The position numbers and the translations under genes are program-made. From positions 1-60,586 of the forward strand of contig NZ_WVUG01000017.1 of the NCBI RefSeq assembly GCF_017614965.1: DNA of 60,586 nt, read 5' to 3'. Each line of letters opens with the position of its first letter. Within the stretch, counting starts at the first letter, position 1. Below the pieces are notes generated by a model. That model was not told where the DNA came from. It was given only the letters and a program-made list of their open reading frames with translations, and searched no databases. This DNA is from Streptomyces griseorubiginosus. GTDB taxonomy: Bacteria; Actinomycetota; Actinomycetes; Streptomycetales; Streptomycetaceae. Of the stretch, positions 20,364-28,647 are shown piece after piece.

Positions 20364-20912
20364 TCAGTGCGCTTCGGGAAACCTCAGGTACCGCGGCGGT
20401 ACGGCCTGTGTCAGCCACACGCCGTTGGCGCTGACGTGGAAGACATGGCCGTCGCGGTGCATGGCGCCCGCGTCCACGGAGAGCACGACGGGCCGTCCGC
20501 GCCGCGCGCCGACCCGGGTCGCCGTCTCGCGGTCGGCGGAGAGATGGACGTCGTGCCGGTTCATGGGGCGCAGCCCCTCGGCACGGATCGCGTCCAGGTT
20601 GCGGGCCACGGTGCCGTGGTAGAGGTACGGGGGCGGGGGCGCCGGGGGGAGGCCCAGTTCGACCTCGATGCTGTGGCCCTGGCTGGCGCGGATGCGGGTG
20701 CCGTCGATCGCGAAGCGCTTCTTGTCGTTGTGGGCGACCACATGGTCGAGTTCGTCGCGCGTGAAGCGGAAGCCGTGGGCGGCGGCCGCGGCGATCAGCA
20801 CGTCGATCTCGACCCAGCCGGCCTCGTCCAGCGTGAGCCCGATCCGCGCGGGCTGGTGGCGCAGGTGCTTCGAGAGGTACTTGGACACCTTGACGGTGCG
20901 TCTTTCATCCAT
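20364..20912 (-). CDS. kptA: RNA 2'-phosphotransferase KptA/Tpt1
   Basis: 182 aa. Tpt1/KptA transfers an internal RNA 2'-phosphate to NAD+, giving ADP-ribose 1'',2''-cyclic phosphate. The family order is visible: a winged-helix N-terminal lobe beginning VSKYLSKHLRHQPARIGL, the conserved KKRFAIDGTRIRASQGHS block, then LYHGTVARNLDAI and VHLSADRETATRVGARRG lining the NAD+ pocket. ATG at 20912 gives the usual N-terminus (MDERRTVKVSKYLS); the frame runs upstream to 20996. The bacterial role of KptA is not established. First gene of a probable two-gene unit. Confidence 0.92.
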   Translation of the reverse strand: MDERRTVKVSKYLSKHLRHQPARIGLTLDEAGWVEIDVLIAAAAAHGFRFTRDELDHVVAHNDKKRFAIDGTRIRASQGHSIEVELGLPPAPPPPYLYHGTVARNLDAIRAEGLRPMNRHDVHLSADRETATRVGARRGRPVVLSVDAGAMHRDGHVFHVSANGVWLTQAVPPRYLRFPEAH

Positions 20913-20969
20913 CCGCTCAGCATGACGGGAGAGACGCGCATCACGCAGATTATTTTCGCCCGGAGGTTT

Positions 20970-21022
20970 GATCCACAACCAACTGTAGTTATCCACAGGC
21001 TACTTGGCAGTTCTGTGGACAA
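20970..21022. other. DnaA-box group in the kptA upstream region
   Basis: TTATCCACA at 20989-20997 (plus) and TGTGGACAA at 21014-21022 (reverse of TTGTCCACA, the Streptomyces-preferred box) are exact DnaA boxes. GATCCACAA at about 20970-20978 is a weaker third copy. They lie in an AT-richer 120-bp spacer between kptA and the MerR chimera. Confidence 0.65.
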
Positions 21023-21034
21023 CTCCCCGACATG

Positions 21035-21352
21035 TCAGCCCTCTTCGTCAAGATCGACTGGGGGCCCACGCCTTGACGTGAGCGCGTCCAACTCCCGCGC
21101 CCACACCTCCCGTTCAGCCGCCAACGCCACGAACCGAGTCACCCGCTCCGCCCCAACCAGTCTCTCCACCGCCCGCATTGTCTCCTCGGGAAGGACCACG
21201 GAGCGTGACACCGCCCGCCCCTCCGGCACCTCACCCCTCTCCAACTGCCGCCGGAGGTGCCGCCCGCGGTCCTGGTAGGCGCGGATCGTACGGACCGTGG
21301 CGCCGCTGCGGTGCGCCATGTCCTCGATCCGGTATCCGGCCGTTCCGCTCAC
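21035..21352 (-). CDS. Truncated MerR regulator joined in frame to a short antitoxin-like C-terminus
   Basis: 105 aa. Residues 1-35 form the start of a MerR DNA-binding domain (YRIEDMAHRSGATVRTIRAY). The sequence then departs from MerR, lacking the second half of the winged helix and the effector region. Residues 48-105 read RSVVLPEETMRAVERLV and RVTRFVALAAEREV, resembling a ribbon-helix-helix or VapB-type antitoxin. An internal GTG at 21211 with GGAGGGG upstream could start a separate 58-aa product. The GTG at 21352 overlaps the upstream stop (GTGA). It could be a deletion chimera or a diverged regulator; no toxin gene follows. Confidence 0.6.
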   Translation of the reverse strand: MSGTAGYRIEDMAHRSGATVRTIRAYQDRGRHLRRQLERGEVPEGRAVSRSVVLPEETMRAVERLVGAERVTRFVALAAEREVWARELDALTSRRGPPVDLDEEG

Positions 21353-22218
21353 GCCGCCGTCCCCGCGGCGGGTGAGCTGCGCAGGTACGCGACCGCGCGG
21401 CTCAGCGACCCTTCCTGCGACGGGTGGTAGGACCGCCGGAAGTACCGCGGTATCGCGGCCCCGAGGTCTTTCCAGGCCGGCAGCAGACCTTTGCGCACGG
21501 CCCTGTTGTGCTCCGCCAGGGAGTAGCGGGCACGGCCGGCGAGCTGCGGGTCGTGGTGGATGAGGTACGCCGTTCCCCATACCCACAGGTACAGCATCAC
21601 GGGCGCGGTCACGGCCATCGCGGCGAGGCGGCGGGCGTAACGGGCCGCGCCGGTGCCACCGCAGTGCTGGTACATGTCGAAGGCGACCGCCCGGTGTTCG
21701 ACCTCCTCGGCGCCGTGCCAGCGCAGCAGGTCGAGCATGACCTCGTCGGCGCCGGCCGCGTCGAGGCCGTCGGCGGCCAGGATCCAGTCGCCGAGCACCG
21801 CCGTGAACTGCTCGATCGCGGCGACGACCGCGAGCCGGAAGCGCAGCCACTCGCGCGCGGGCAGCGGCGCGTTCAGCGGAGGCCGCTCACCCAGCAGCCT
21901 CTCGAAGAGGAAGTCGACGTACCGGGTGAAGTCCGCGGTGTCGAGCCGCTGGGTCGCCAGGTGGTCCAGCACGTACGCGTGCTGCACGCTGTGCGTGGCC
22001 TCCTGGCCCATGAACCCCTTGACGTCCGCGAGCAGTTCGGGATCTCTGACCAGCGGCAGCCCTTCCTTGAACACCTTCACGAACCACCGCTCACCGGCCG
22101 GCAGCAGCAGGTGCAGCACATTGATCACGTGCGTCGCGGTCGGCTCGCCCGGTATCCAGTGCAGCGGCGTGCGCGACCAGTCGAAGGACACCCGCCGGGG
22201 CGCGATCGGCGCGCTCAC
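21349..22218 (-). CDS. PF10118-like metal-dependent hydrolase
   Basis: 289-aa predicted cytoplasmic protein of the family annotated as metal-dependent hydrolase. Characteristic segments are HWIPGEPTATHVINVLHLLL near the N-terminus and FMGQEATHSVQHAYVLDHL and WHGAEEVEHRAVAFDMY, whose Glu/His spacing suggests a ferritin-like di-metal centre. The biochemical substrate is unknown. GTG at 22218 overlaps the stop of the upstream hydrolase-SDR gene by GTGA, and its own stop overlaps the MerR-like gene the same way, so the four genes form one coupled operon. Confidence 0.82.
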   Translation of the reverse strand: MSAPIAPRRVSFDWSRTPLHWIPGEPTATHVINVLHLLLPAGERWFVKVFKEGLPLVRDPELLADVKGFMGQEATHSVQHAYVLDHLATQRLDTADFTRYVDFLFERLLGERPPLNAPLPAREWLRFRLAVVAAIEQFTAVLGDWILAADGLDAAGADEVMLDLLRWHGAEEVEHRAVAFDMYQHCGGTGAARYARRLAAMAVTAPVMLYLWVWGTAYLIHHDPQLAGRARYSLAEHNRAVRKGLLPAWKDLGAAIPRYFRRSYHPSQEGSLSRAVAYLRSSPAAGTAA

Positions 22219-23975
22219 AGCGGTGGCTCCAGTCGCGCGATCGCCCGCAACGCACGTGGGGCGAGGCGGGACAAGAGCCGGGCGCCCCGCGCCTCGGGGG
22301 TGACGGGCACGACGGCCTGGTTGCGCACGACCGCCTTCAGGATCGCGTCGGCGACCTTCTCCGGCGGGTAGTTCCGCAGGCCGTACAGCCGTGCCGTCCT
22401 CTTCTGGCGCCGCTTCTCCTCCTCCGCGTCCACGCCCGCGAAGCGCGCGGTGGAGGTGATGTTCGTGTTGACGAAGCCGGGGCATATGGCGCTCACGCCG
22501 ATCCCCTGGCCGGCGAGTTCGGCGCGCAGGCACTCGCTCAGCATCAGCACCGCCGCCTTGGAGGTGCTGTAGGCGGGCAGCGCCCTGGAGGGCTGATAGG
22601 CCGCCGCCGACGCGGTGTTGACGATGTGGCCGCCCTGGCCGCGCTCGGCCATCTGCCTCCCGAAGAGCCGGCAGCCGTGGATGACCCCCCACAGGTTGAC
22701 GTCGAGGACCTTCCGCCAGTCCTCCGGGGTCGTGTCGAGGAAGGAGCCGCCCAGGCCGATGCCCGCGTTGTTGACGAGGACGTCCACCACGCCGTACTCG
22801 GCGGCGACCTTGTCGGCGAGCTTCTCCATGGCCTGCTCGTCGGAGACGTCGACCGTCTCCGCCCACGCCTCGGGGGCGCCGATCAGCCGGGACAGTTCCG
22901 CGGTGCGCGCGGCGGCCTCCGCGTCCCGGTCGACGGCGACCACGCGCGCGCCCGCCTCGGCGAACGCGAACGCCGTGGCGCGGCCGATGCCGCTGCCCGC
23001 GCCGGTGACCAGCACGAGCTGCCCGCCGAACCGGTCGGCGTATCTGCCGGTGGGCTTGACCTTCTCGGGCCCGCCGTCCTCGACCGTCCGCACGAACTCG
23101 GTGATCCAGGCGGTCAGTTGGTCGGGCCGGGTGCGGGGTATCCAGTGCTTGGCCGGGATGGTGCGGCGGGTGAGCCGCGGAACCCACCGGTCGAGGTCGT
23201 CGTAGAGCCGCTCGGAGAGGAAGGCGTCGTCGAGGGGCGTGATGAGCTGCACGGGCGCGTGTGCGTGTGCGTCGGGGCGCGGGCGGCGCAGTCGGGCGCG
23301 GACGTTGTCCCGGTACAGCCACGCTCCGTGTGCCGCGTCCCTGGGGAGCGAGGAGGTCGGGTAGTCGCCACCGGGGACCTTCTCGACGCGCTCCAGGATG
23401 CGCGGCCAGCGTTTGCCGAGGGGGCCGCGCCAGGCGAGTTCGGGCAGCACGGGCGTGTGCAGGGCGTAGACGTACCAGGACTTGGCGCCCTGGCCGAGCA
23501 GCTGGCCGACGCGGCGCGGGGTGGGCCGCTTCAGGCGACCGTCGATCCAGTGGCCGAAGTGGTCCAGGGACGGCCCGGACATCGAGGTGAAGGAGGCGAT
23601 GCGTCCCTCGGTGCGCCGGACGGTGACGAACTCCCAGGACTGCACCGAGCCCCAGTCGTGCCCCACGACGTGCACCGGGCGGTCCGGGCTGACGGCGTCG
23701 ATCACCGCCAGGAAGTCGTCCGTCAGCTTCTCCAGGGTGAAGCCGCCGCGCAGGGGACGCGGCGCCGTCGACCGGCCGTGTCCGCGGACGTCGTACAGCA
23801 CGACGTGGAAGCGTTCGGCCAGTCGTGGGGCCACCTCGGACCACACCTCCTTGCTGTCCGGGTAGCCGTGCACCAGCACGACCGTCGGCCGCCCGGATTC
23901 GCCCAGCTCGGCGACGCACAGCTCGATGCCCCCGGTGTGCACCCGGCGCTCGCGCGCGCCCTCCAGTACCGTCAC
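22215..23975 (-). CDS. Fused alpha/beta hydrolase and short-chain dehydrogenase (EphD-like)
   Basis: 586 aa with two catalytic domains. Residues 1-300 are an epoxide-hydrolase-type alpha/beta hydrolase: VLVHGYPDSKEVW oxyanion region and nucleophile aspartate in VVGHDWGSVQSWEF. Residues 310-586 are a classical SDR: cofactor turn VTGAGSGIG, NNAG, and YSTSK with the catalytic Tyr and Lys. The same fusion occurs in mycobacterial EphD, which acts on lipid epoxides or mycolate-like substrates; the Streptomyces substrate is unknown. GTG at 23975 overlaps the upstream stop by GTGA and follows GGAGGAG. Confidence 0.92.
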   Translation of the reverse strand: MTVLEGARERRVHTGGIELCVAELGESGRPTVVLVHGYPDSKEVWSEVAPRLAERFHVVLYDVRGHGRSTAPRPLRGGFTLEKLTDDFLAVIDAVSPDRPVHVVGHDWGSVQSWEFVTVRRTEGRIASFTSMSGPSLDHFGHWIDGRLKRPTPRRVGQLLGQGAKSWYVYALHTPVLPELAWRGPLGKRWPRILERVEKVPGGDYPTSSLPRDAAHGAWLYRDNVRARLRRPRPDAHAHAPVQLITPLDDAFLSERLYDDLDRWVPRLTRRTIPAKHWIPRTRPDQLTAWITEFVRTVEDGGPEKVKPTGRYADRFGGQLVLVTGAGSGIGRATAFAFAEAGARVVAVDRDAEAAARTAELSRLIGAPEAWAETVDVSDEQAMEKLADKVAAEYGVVDVLVNNAGIGLGGSFLDTTPEDWRKVLDVNLWGVIHGCRLFGRQMAERGQGGHIVNTASAAAYQPSRALPAYSTSKAAVLMLSECLRAELAGQGIGVSAICPGFVNTNITSTARFAGVDAEEEKRRQKRTARLYGLRNYPPEKVADAILKAVVRNQAVVPVTPEARGARLLSRLAPRALRAIARLEPPL

Positions 23976-24814
23976 TTCTCCTCCGCCCAACGCCGCACGT
24001 GCGGCAGATCGTCGTCCAGCCAGAAGGCGCTCTCCTCGGGGTCCTCCGAGTCGGTGACGACGAGGATCTCCTCGAACTTCGCACCGGTGCCCCGGAATCC
24101 GAGATGGGGCTCGACCGCCCACAGCCCCGGCCGCGGCGGGTGGTCGGAGAAGCGGTACGGGGACCACAGCGGCGACCAGCCCTCGCGGTGACCGTGCAGC
24201 GCGTCGGAGGCGAGGCCCTTGAGCGCCTGGGTGCCGAACCCGAAGACGTGCGGTGACCAGCGGCGCGGCCTCACCCGGTCGACCTTGTGGGCGATCACCC
24301 CGAAGGGGTAGGCGCGGTGCCGGTTGGCGTAGCCCTGGCGGACCATGAGGCGGTCCACGTCCTCGTGGATCTCGCGCAGCGGGCGCCGCCCGCGCACCTC
24401 GCGCAGGATCAGCTCCCGGTGCGCCTCCAGGTCCGCCATGAGCCGGTCCTGCACCGGGTTGAGGCCGAGGGAGCCGGAGTAGCCGATGTCGGCGGTGTGG
24501 CCGTCGAGGACGGGAGCCATGTCGAGGATGAACGGCATCCCGGGCTCCAGGCGCCGGTCGGTCGGGAAGAACTGCAGGGGGACGCGGAAGTTCACGAACG
24601 CGGTGCGGTCGCCGAACCAGGCGAAGGGCAGATGGAACCAGTCCCGCACGCCACGCTCGCGCAGCCAGGACCGCTGCATGCGGGCCGCCTCCCGCTCGGT
24701 CACCCCCGGTCGCAGCCGGGCGGCGACCGCCTCGGCGCATTCGTAGGCGAGGCGCTGCACCTTTCTGAACCCCCGCAGCTGCGCCGGGAGTTCGCCCGTC
24801 ACCGCCGTCCTCAT
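23972..24814 (-). CDS. M24-family metallopeptidase (Xaa-Pro aminopeptidase-like)
   Basis: 280-aa pita-bread-fold protein. Candidate metal ligands appear in FILDMAPVLDGHTADIGYSG (two aspartates), WAVEPHLGF and KFEEILVV (glutamates). The order fits M24, but the histidine region PFGVIAHKVDR is unusual, so it could be a non-peptidase M24 homologue. ATG at 24814 starts MRTAVTGELP; the longer frame to 25174 lacks family features. First gene of a four-gene minus-strand operon with the hydrolase-SDR fusion. Confidence 0.83.
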   Translation of the reverse strand: MRTAVTGELPAQLRGFRKVQRLAYECAEAVAARLRPGVTEREAARMQRSWLRERGVRDWFHLPFAWFGDRTAFVNFRVPLQFFPTDRRLEPGMPFILDMAPVLDGHTADIGYSGSLGLNPVQDRLMADLEAHRELILREVRGRRPLREIHEDVDRLMVRQGYANRHRAYPFGVIAHKVDRVRPRRWSPHVFGFGTQALKGLASDALHGHREGWSPLWSPYRFSDHPPRPGLWAVEPHLGFRGTGAKFEEILVVTDSEDPEESAFWLDDDLPHVRRWAEEK

Positions 24815-24875
24815 GCCACCGCCCACCCCTCGTCGTACCTCGACCGCGGTACGTGTCCGTAACGTGACACCGGTG

Positions 24876-24904
24876 AATGTGACAGTTGTTAGAGGCTGCG
24901 TCAA
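24876..24904 (-). promoter_or_regulatory. Candidate promoter of the M24-hydrolase-SDR operon
   Basis: On the minus strand TTGACG (24904-24899) and CACATT (24881-24876) are separated by 17 bp, about 60 bp before the operon start. Predicted by eye. The divergent ABC operon probably has its promoter in the same 230-bp spacer. Confidence 0.4.
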
Positions 24905-24920
24905 CAGCCGGGTTCCGGGC

Positions 24921-24929
24921 TGTGGATAA
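24921..24929 (-). other. DnaA box
   Basis: TGTGGATAA, reverse complement of TTATCCACA, in the divergent spacer before the ABC cluster. Confidence 0.5.
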
Positions 24930-25044
24930 CTCTGCGTAGCTCTCAGGTAGGGGAATCCCCTACGGACCCGTACATCTGGAGACTGAGACGAAGACGGCCC
25001 TCGGGTCTGACTACAGGGGTGGTCCAGGTCACTACCTTCGAAGC

Positions 25045-26013
25045 GTGACTGTGATCGCGACCGAAAGCCTGAGCAAGCGGTTCCCCCGGGTGACCGCGCT
25101 TGACCGGCTCTCCGTCGACGTCGGGCCCGGTGTGACCGGACTCGTCGGAGCGAACGGAGCCGGCAAGTCCACACTGATCAAGATCCTGCTGGGTCTGTCC
25201 CCCGCCTCCGAGGGCCGAGCCGAAGTGCTCGGGCTCGACGTCGCGACCAAGGGTGCCGCCATCCGCGAGCGTGTCGGCTACATGCCGGAGCACGACTGCC
25301 TGCCGCCGGACGTCTCGGCGACCGAGTTCGTCGTGCACATGGCCCGTATGTCGGGCCTGCCGCCGACCGCCGCCCGCGAGCGCACCGCCGACACCCTGCG
25401 CCACGTCGGCCTGTACGAGGAGCGCTACCGCCCCATCGGCGGCTACTCGACCGGCATGAAGCAGCGCGTGAAGCTCGCGCAGGCCCTGGTGCACGACCCG
25501 CAGCTGGTCTTCCTGGACGAGCCGACCAACGGCCTCGACCCGGTCGGCCGCGACGAGATGCTCGGCCTGATCCGCCGCATCCACACCGACTTCGGCATCT
25601 CGGTCCTGGTCACCTCCCACCTCCTGGGCGAACTCGAACGCACCTGCGACCACGTCGTCGTCATCGACGGCGGCAAGCTGCTGCGCTCCAGCTCCACCAC
25701 GGACTTCACCCAGACCACGACCACCCTCGCGGTCGAGGTCACCGACACCGACGAGCACCCCGACGGCACCCGCGCGATGCGCGAGGCGCTGCACGCGCGC
25801 GGGGTGACCGTCGAGGCGGGCAGCGGCCTGCCGGGCGCGGGCCACATCCTGCTGCTGACCGCGCAGGGCGAGGAGACCTACGACCTGGTCCGTGACGTCG
25901 TCGCCGACCTGGGCCTGGGCCTCGTGCGCATGGAGCAGCGCAGGCACCACATCTCGGAGGTCTTCACCGCCGAGGACGAGCAGCGCAAGGAGGCGGCAGT
26001 CAATGGCAGTTGA
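25045..26013 (+). CDS. ABC transporter ATP-binding protein (module 1)
   Basis: 322-aa nucleotide-binding subunit: Walker A GANGAGKST, Q-loop region GYMPEHDCLP, ABC signature YSTGMKQRVKLAQAL, Walker B LVFLDEPTNGLD and the switch histidine in SVLVTSHLLGEL. The C-terminal extension of about 90 residues is typical of ABC-2 type export ATPases. It pairs with the permease at 26003, whose ATG overlaps its end. Substrate unknown; drug, lipid or antibiotic efflux are possibilities for ABC-2 systems. GTG start. Confidence 0.93.
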   Translation: MTVIATESLSKRFPRVTALDRLSVDVGPGVTGLVGANGAGKSTLIKILLGLSPASEGRAEVLGLDVATKGAAIRERVGYMPEHDCLPPDVSATEFVVHMARMSGLPPTAARERTADTLRHVGLYEERYRPIGGYSTGMKQRVKLAQALVHDPQLVFLDEPTNGLDPVGRDEMLGLIRRIHTDFGISVLVTSHLLGELERTCDHVVVIDGGKLLRSSSTTDFTQTTTTLAVEVTDTDEHPDGTRAMREALHARGVTVEAGSGLPGAGHILLLTAQGEETYDLVRDVVADLGLGLVRMEQRRHHISEVFTAEDEQRKEAAVNGS

Positions 26014-26911
26014 GCACCCCGCGGCCGCTGTACCGGGCGACCAGACCCGCATCCACAACATCGGCTACCGCAACTACGAAGGCCCCCGCCTCGGCCGCTC
26101 CTACGCCACCCGTTCCCTCTACTCGCAGTCGCTGCGCGGCGCCTACGGCCTCGGACGCTCCATCAAGTCCAAGGTGCTGCCGATGCTGCTGTTCGTGGTG
26201 ATGTGCGTGCCCGCGGCCATCATGGTCGCCGTCGCGGTCGCCACCAAGGCCAAGGAACTGCCCGTCGACTACACGCGCTACGCGATCATCATGCAGGCCG
26301 TCATCAGCCTGTACGTCGCCTCGCAGGCGCCCCAGTCCGTCTCCCGGGACCTGCGCTTCAAGACCGTCCCGCTGTACTTCTCACGGCCGATCGAGACCGC
26401 CGACTACGTCCGCGCGAAGTACGCGGCGCTGGCCTCCGCGATGTTCGTCCTCACCGCGGCCCCGCTGATCGTGCTCTACGTGGGCGCGCTGCTGGCCAAA
26501 CTCGACTTCGCCCACCAGACCAAGGGGTTCGCACAGGGGCTGGTCTCCGTGGCACTGCTCTCCCTGCTCTTCGCCGGCATCGGCCTGGTCATCGCCTCGG
26601 TGACGCCCCGGCGCGGCTTCGGCATCGCGGCCGTCATCGCCGTACTGACCATCTCCTACGGCGCCGTCTCCACGCTCCAGGCCATCGCCGACGCGCAGAA
26701 CAGCAGCGGCGCCATCCCCTGGATCGGCCTGTTCTCGCCCGTCACGCTCATCGACGGAGTCCAGTCGGCCTTCCTCGGCGCGAGTTCGGCGTTCCCCGGC
26801 GCGGTCGGCCCCACCAACGGCGAGGGCGCGGTCTACGTGCTGGTCGTCCTGGGCCTGATCGCCGCCTGCTACGGCCTCCTGATGCGCCGCTACAAGAAGG
26901 TGGGACTGTGA
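26003..26911 (+). CDS. ABC-2 type transporter permease (module 1)
   Basis: 302 aa with about six transmembrane segments (for example VLPMLLFVVMCVPAAIMVAVAV and LVSVALLSLLFAGIGLVIAS). The first 55 residues are cytoplasmic and contain IHNIGYRNYEGPRLGR, a stretch seen in this permease family. ATG at 26003 overlaps the ATPase stop by 11 bp and lies behind AAGGAGG. The stop overlaps the next ATPase start by GTGA, so both modules are probably one transcript. Confidence 0.88.
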   Translation: MAVEHPAAAVPGDQTRIHNIGYRNYEGPRLGRSYATRSLYSQSLRGAYGLGRSIKSKVLPMLLFVVMCVPAAIMVAVAVATKAKELPVDYTRYAIIMQAVISLYVASQAPQSVSRDLRFKTVPLYFSRPIETADYVRAKYAALASAMFVLTAAPLIVLYVGALLAKLDFAHQTKGFAQGLVSVALLSLLFAGIGLVIASVTPRRGFGIAAVIAVLTISYGAVSTLQAIADAQNSSGAIPWIGLFSPVTLIDGVQSAFLGASSAFPGAVGPTNGEGAVYVLVVLGLIAACYGLLMRRYKKVGL

Positions 26912-27819
26912 CCACGCTCTCCATTGACCACGTCTCCCGCTGGTTCGGCAACGTGGTCGCCGTCAACGACATCACCATGACCATCGGCCCCGGCGTCACC
27001 GGCCTGCTCGGCCCCAACGGCGCAGGGAAGTCGACCCTCATCAACATGATGGCCGGCTTCCTCGCACCCTCCACCGGCACCGTCACCCTCGACGGCGAGC
27101 AGGTGTGGCGCAACGAGGCGATCTACCGGCACATCGGCATCGTCCCCGAGCGCGAGGCGATGTACGACTTCCTCACCGGACGCGAGTTCGTCGTCGCCAA
27201 CGCGGAGTTGCACGGCCTCGGCGAGAAGGCCGCCCAACGGGCTCTCGCCACGGTCGAGATGGAGTACGCGCAGGACCGCAAGATCTCCACCTACTCCAAG
27301 GGCATGCGCCAGCGCGTGAAGATGGCGTCCGCCCTGGTCCACGACCCCTCGCTGCTCCTGCTGGACGAGCCCTTCAACGGCATGGACCCGCGCCAGCGGA
27401 TGCAGCTGATGGACCTGCTGCGGCGCATGGGCGACGAGGGCCGCACGGTGCTGTTCTCGTCCCACATCCTCGAAGAGGTCGAGCAGCTCGCCTGGCACAT
27501 CGAGGTCGTCGTGGCCGGACGGCACGCGGCCAGCGGCGACTTCCGAAAGATCCGCCGGCTGATGACCGACCGCCCGCACCGCTACCTGGTCCGCTCCAGC
27601 GACGACCGCGCCCTCGCGGCCGCGCTGATCGCCGACCCGTCGACGTCCGGCATCGAGGTCGACCTCGCCGAGGGCGCGTTGCGCGTCCAGGCCGTCGACT
27701 TCGGCCGCTTCACCGCCCTGCTGCCCCGGGTCGCCCGTGACCACGGCATCCGGCTGCTCACGGTCTCGCCGTCCGACGAGTCCCTCGAGTCCGTCTTCTC
27801 TTACCTGGTCGCGGCGTAG
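26908..27819 (+). CDS. ABC transporter ATP-binding protein (module 2)
   Basis: 303 aa, paralogous to the ATPase at 25045: Walker A GPNGAGKST, signature YSKGMRQRVKMASAL, Walker B LLLLDEPFNGMD, switch histidine in LFSSHILEEV. GTG at 26908 overlaps the upstream permease stop. It probably serves the permease at 27830, though mixed pairing between the two modules is possible. Confidence 0.93.
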   Translation: MTTLSIDHVSRWFGNVVAVNDITMTIGPGVTGLLGPNGAGKSTLINMMAGFLAPSTGTVTLDGEQVWRNEAIYRHIGIVPEREAMYDFLTGREFVVANAELHGLGEKAAQRALATVEMEYAQDRKISTYSKGMRQRVKMASALVHDPSLLLLDEPFNGMDPRQRMQLMDLLRRMGDEGRTVLFSSHILEEVEQLAWHIEVVVAGRHAASGDFRKIRRLMTDRPHRYLVRSSDDRALAAALIADPSTSGIEVDLAEGALRVQAVDFGRFTALLPRVARDHGIRLLTVSPSDESLESVFSYLVAA

Positions 27820-27829
27820 GAGGCCGAAG

Positions 27830-28549
27830 ATGTACGACCCCACAGTCGCCCGGCTCACCTACCGGGCCCTGCTCGGCCGCCGCCGGGCCCTCATCCTGGG
27901 GGCCCTGCCCCTGCTGCTCATCGTCATCTCCGTCGTCGTCCGCGCCCTCGCCGGAGCCGACGACCAGACGGCCGCCGACCTGCTGGGCGGGCTCGCGCTC
28001 GCCACGATGGTGCCCATCATCGGTGTCATCGCCGGTACGGGCGCGATCGGCCCGGAGATCGACGACGGCTCGGTGGTGTACCTGCTGTCCAAGCCGCTCA
28101 AACGTCCGACGATCATCTTCACCAAGCTGATCGTGGCGATCGCCGTCACCATGGTCTTCTCGGCGCTGCCGACCCTGATCGCCGGGTTCATCCTCAACGG
28201 CAACGGCCAGCAGATCGCGGTCGCCTACACGGTCGCGGCCCTGGTCTCCTCGATCGCGTACGCGGCGCTGTTCCTGCTGCTGGGCACGGTGTCCCGGCAC
28301 GCGGTGGTCTTCGGCCTCGTCTACGCCCTCGTCTGGGAGGCCCTGTTCGGCTCCCTGGTGCCCGGCGCGCGCACGCTCAGCGTCCAGCAGTGGTCGCTGG
28401 CCGTCGCCCACAAGGTGGCCGGCGGGGACCTGGTGACCTCGGACGTCGGTCTGACCACGGCGACGGTGTTCCTGGTCGTGGTGACCGTCCTGGCCACCTG
28501 GTACGCGGGACAGAAGCTGCGGTCGCTGACGCTGGCGGGCGAGGAGTAG
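27830..28549 (+). CDS. ABC-2 type transporter permease (module 2)
   Basis: 239 aa with about six hydrophobic helices (LILGALPLLLIVISVVVRAL, then segments at about 50-70, 100-125, 135-160, 165-190 and 205-230). ATG at 27830 follows a strong AGGAGG. DDGSVVYLLSKPLKRPTIIFTK is a typical ABC-2 permease coupling segment. Last gene of the four-gene ABC cluster. Confidence 0.87.
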   Translation: MYDPTVARLTYRALLGRRRALILGALPLLLIVISVVVRALAGADDQTAADLLGGLALATMVPIIGVIAGTGAIGPEIDDGSVVYLLSKPLKRPTIIFTKLIVAIAVTMVFSALPTLIAGFILNGNGQQIAVAYTVAALVSSIAYAALFLLLGTVSRHAVVFGLVYALVWEALFGSLVPGARTLSVQQWSLAVAHKVAGGDLVTSDVGLTTATVFLVVVTVLATWYAGQKLRSLTLAGEE

Positions 28550-28602
28550 ACGCGGGCCTTATTGACGGGGACTTCAACCCTGTCCGGGCACACTGGGCAA
28601 AA

Positions 28603-28638
28603 GGGAAGAGTGGGCTGAGAGGGAAGAGTGGGCTGAGA
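28603..28638. repeat. Perfect 18-bp tandem duplication before the 66-aa gene
   Basis: Two identical adjacent 18-bp units (28603-28620, 28621-28638), purine-rich, ending at the Shine-Dalgarno of the following small gene. Each copy carries a GAGAGG-like element, so the duplication also duplicates a possible ribosome-binding site. Confidence 0.9.
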
Positions 28639-28647
28639 GGAATGGGG

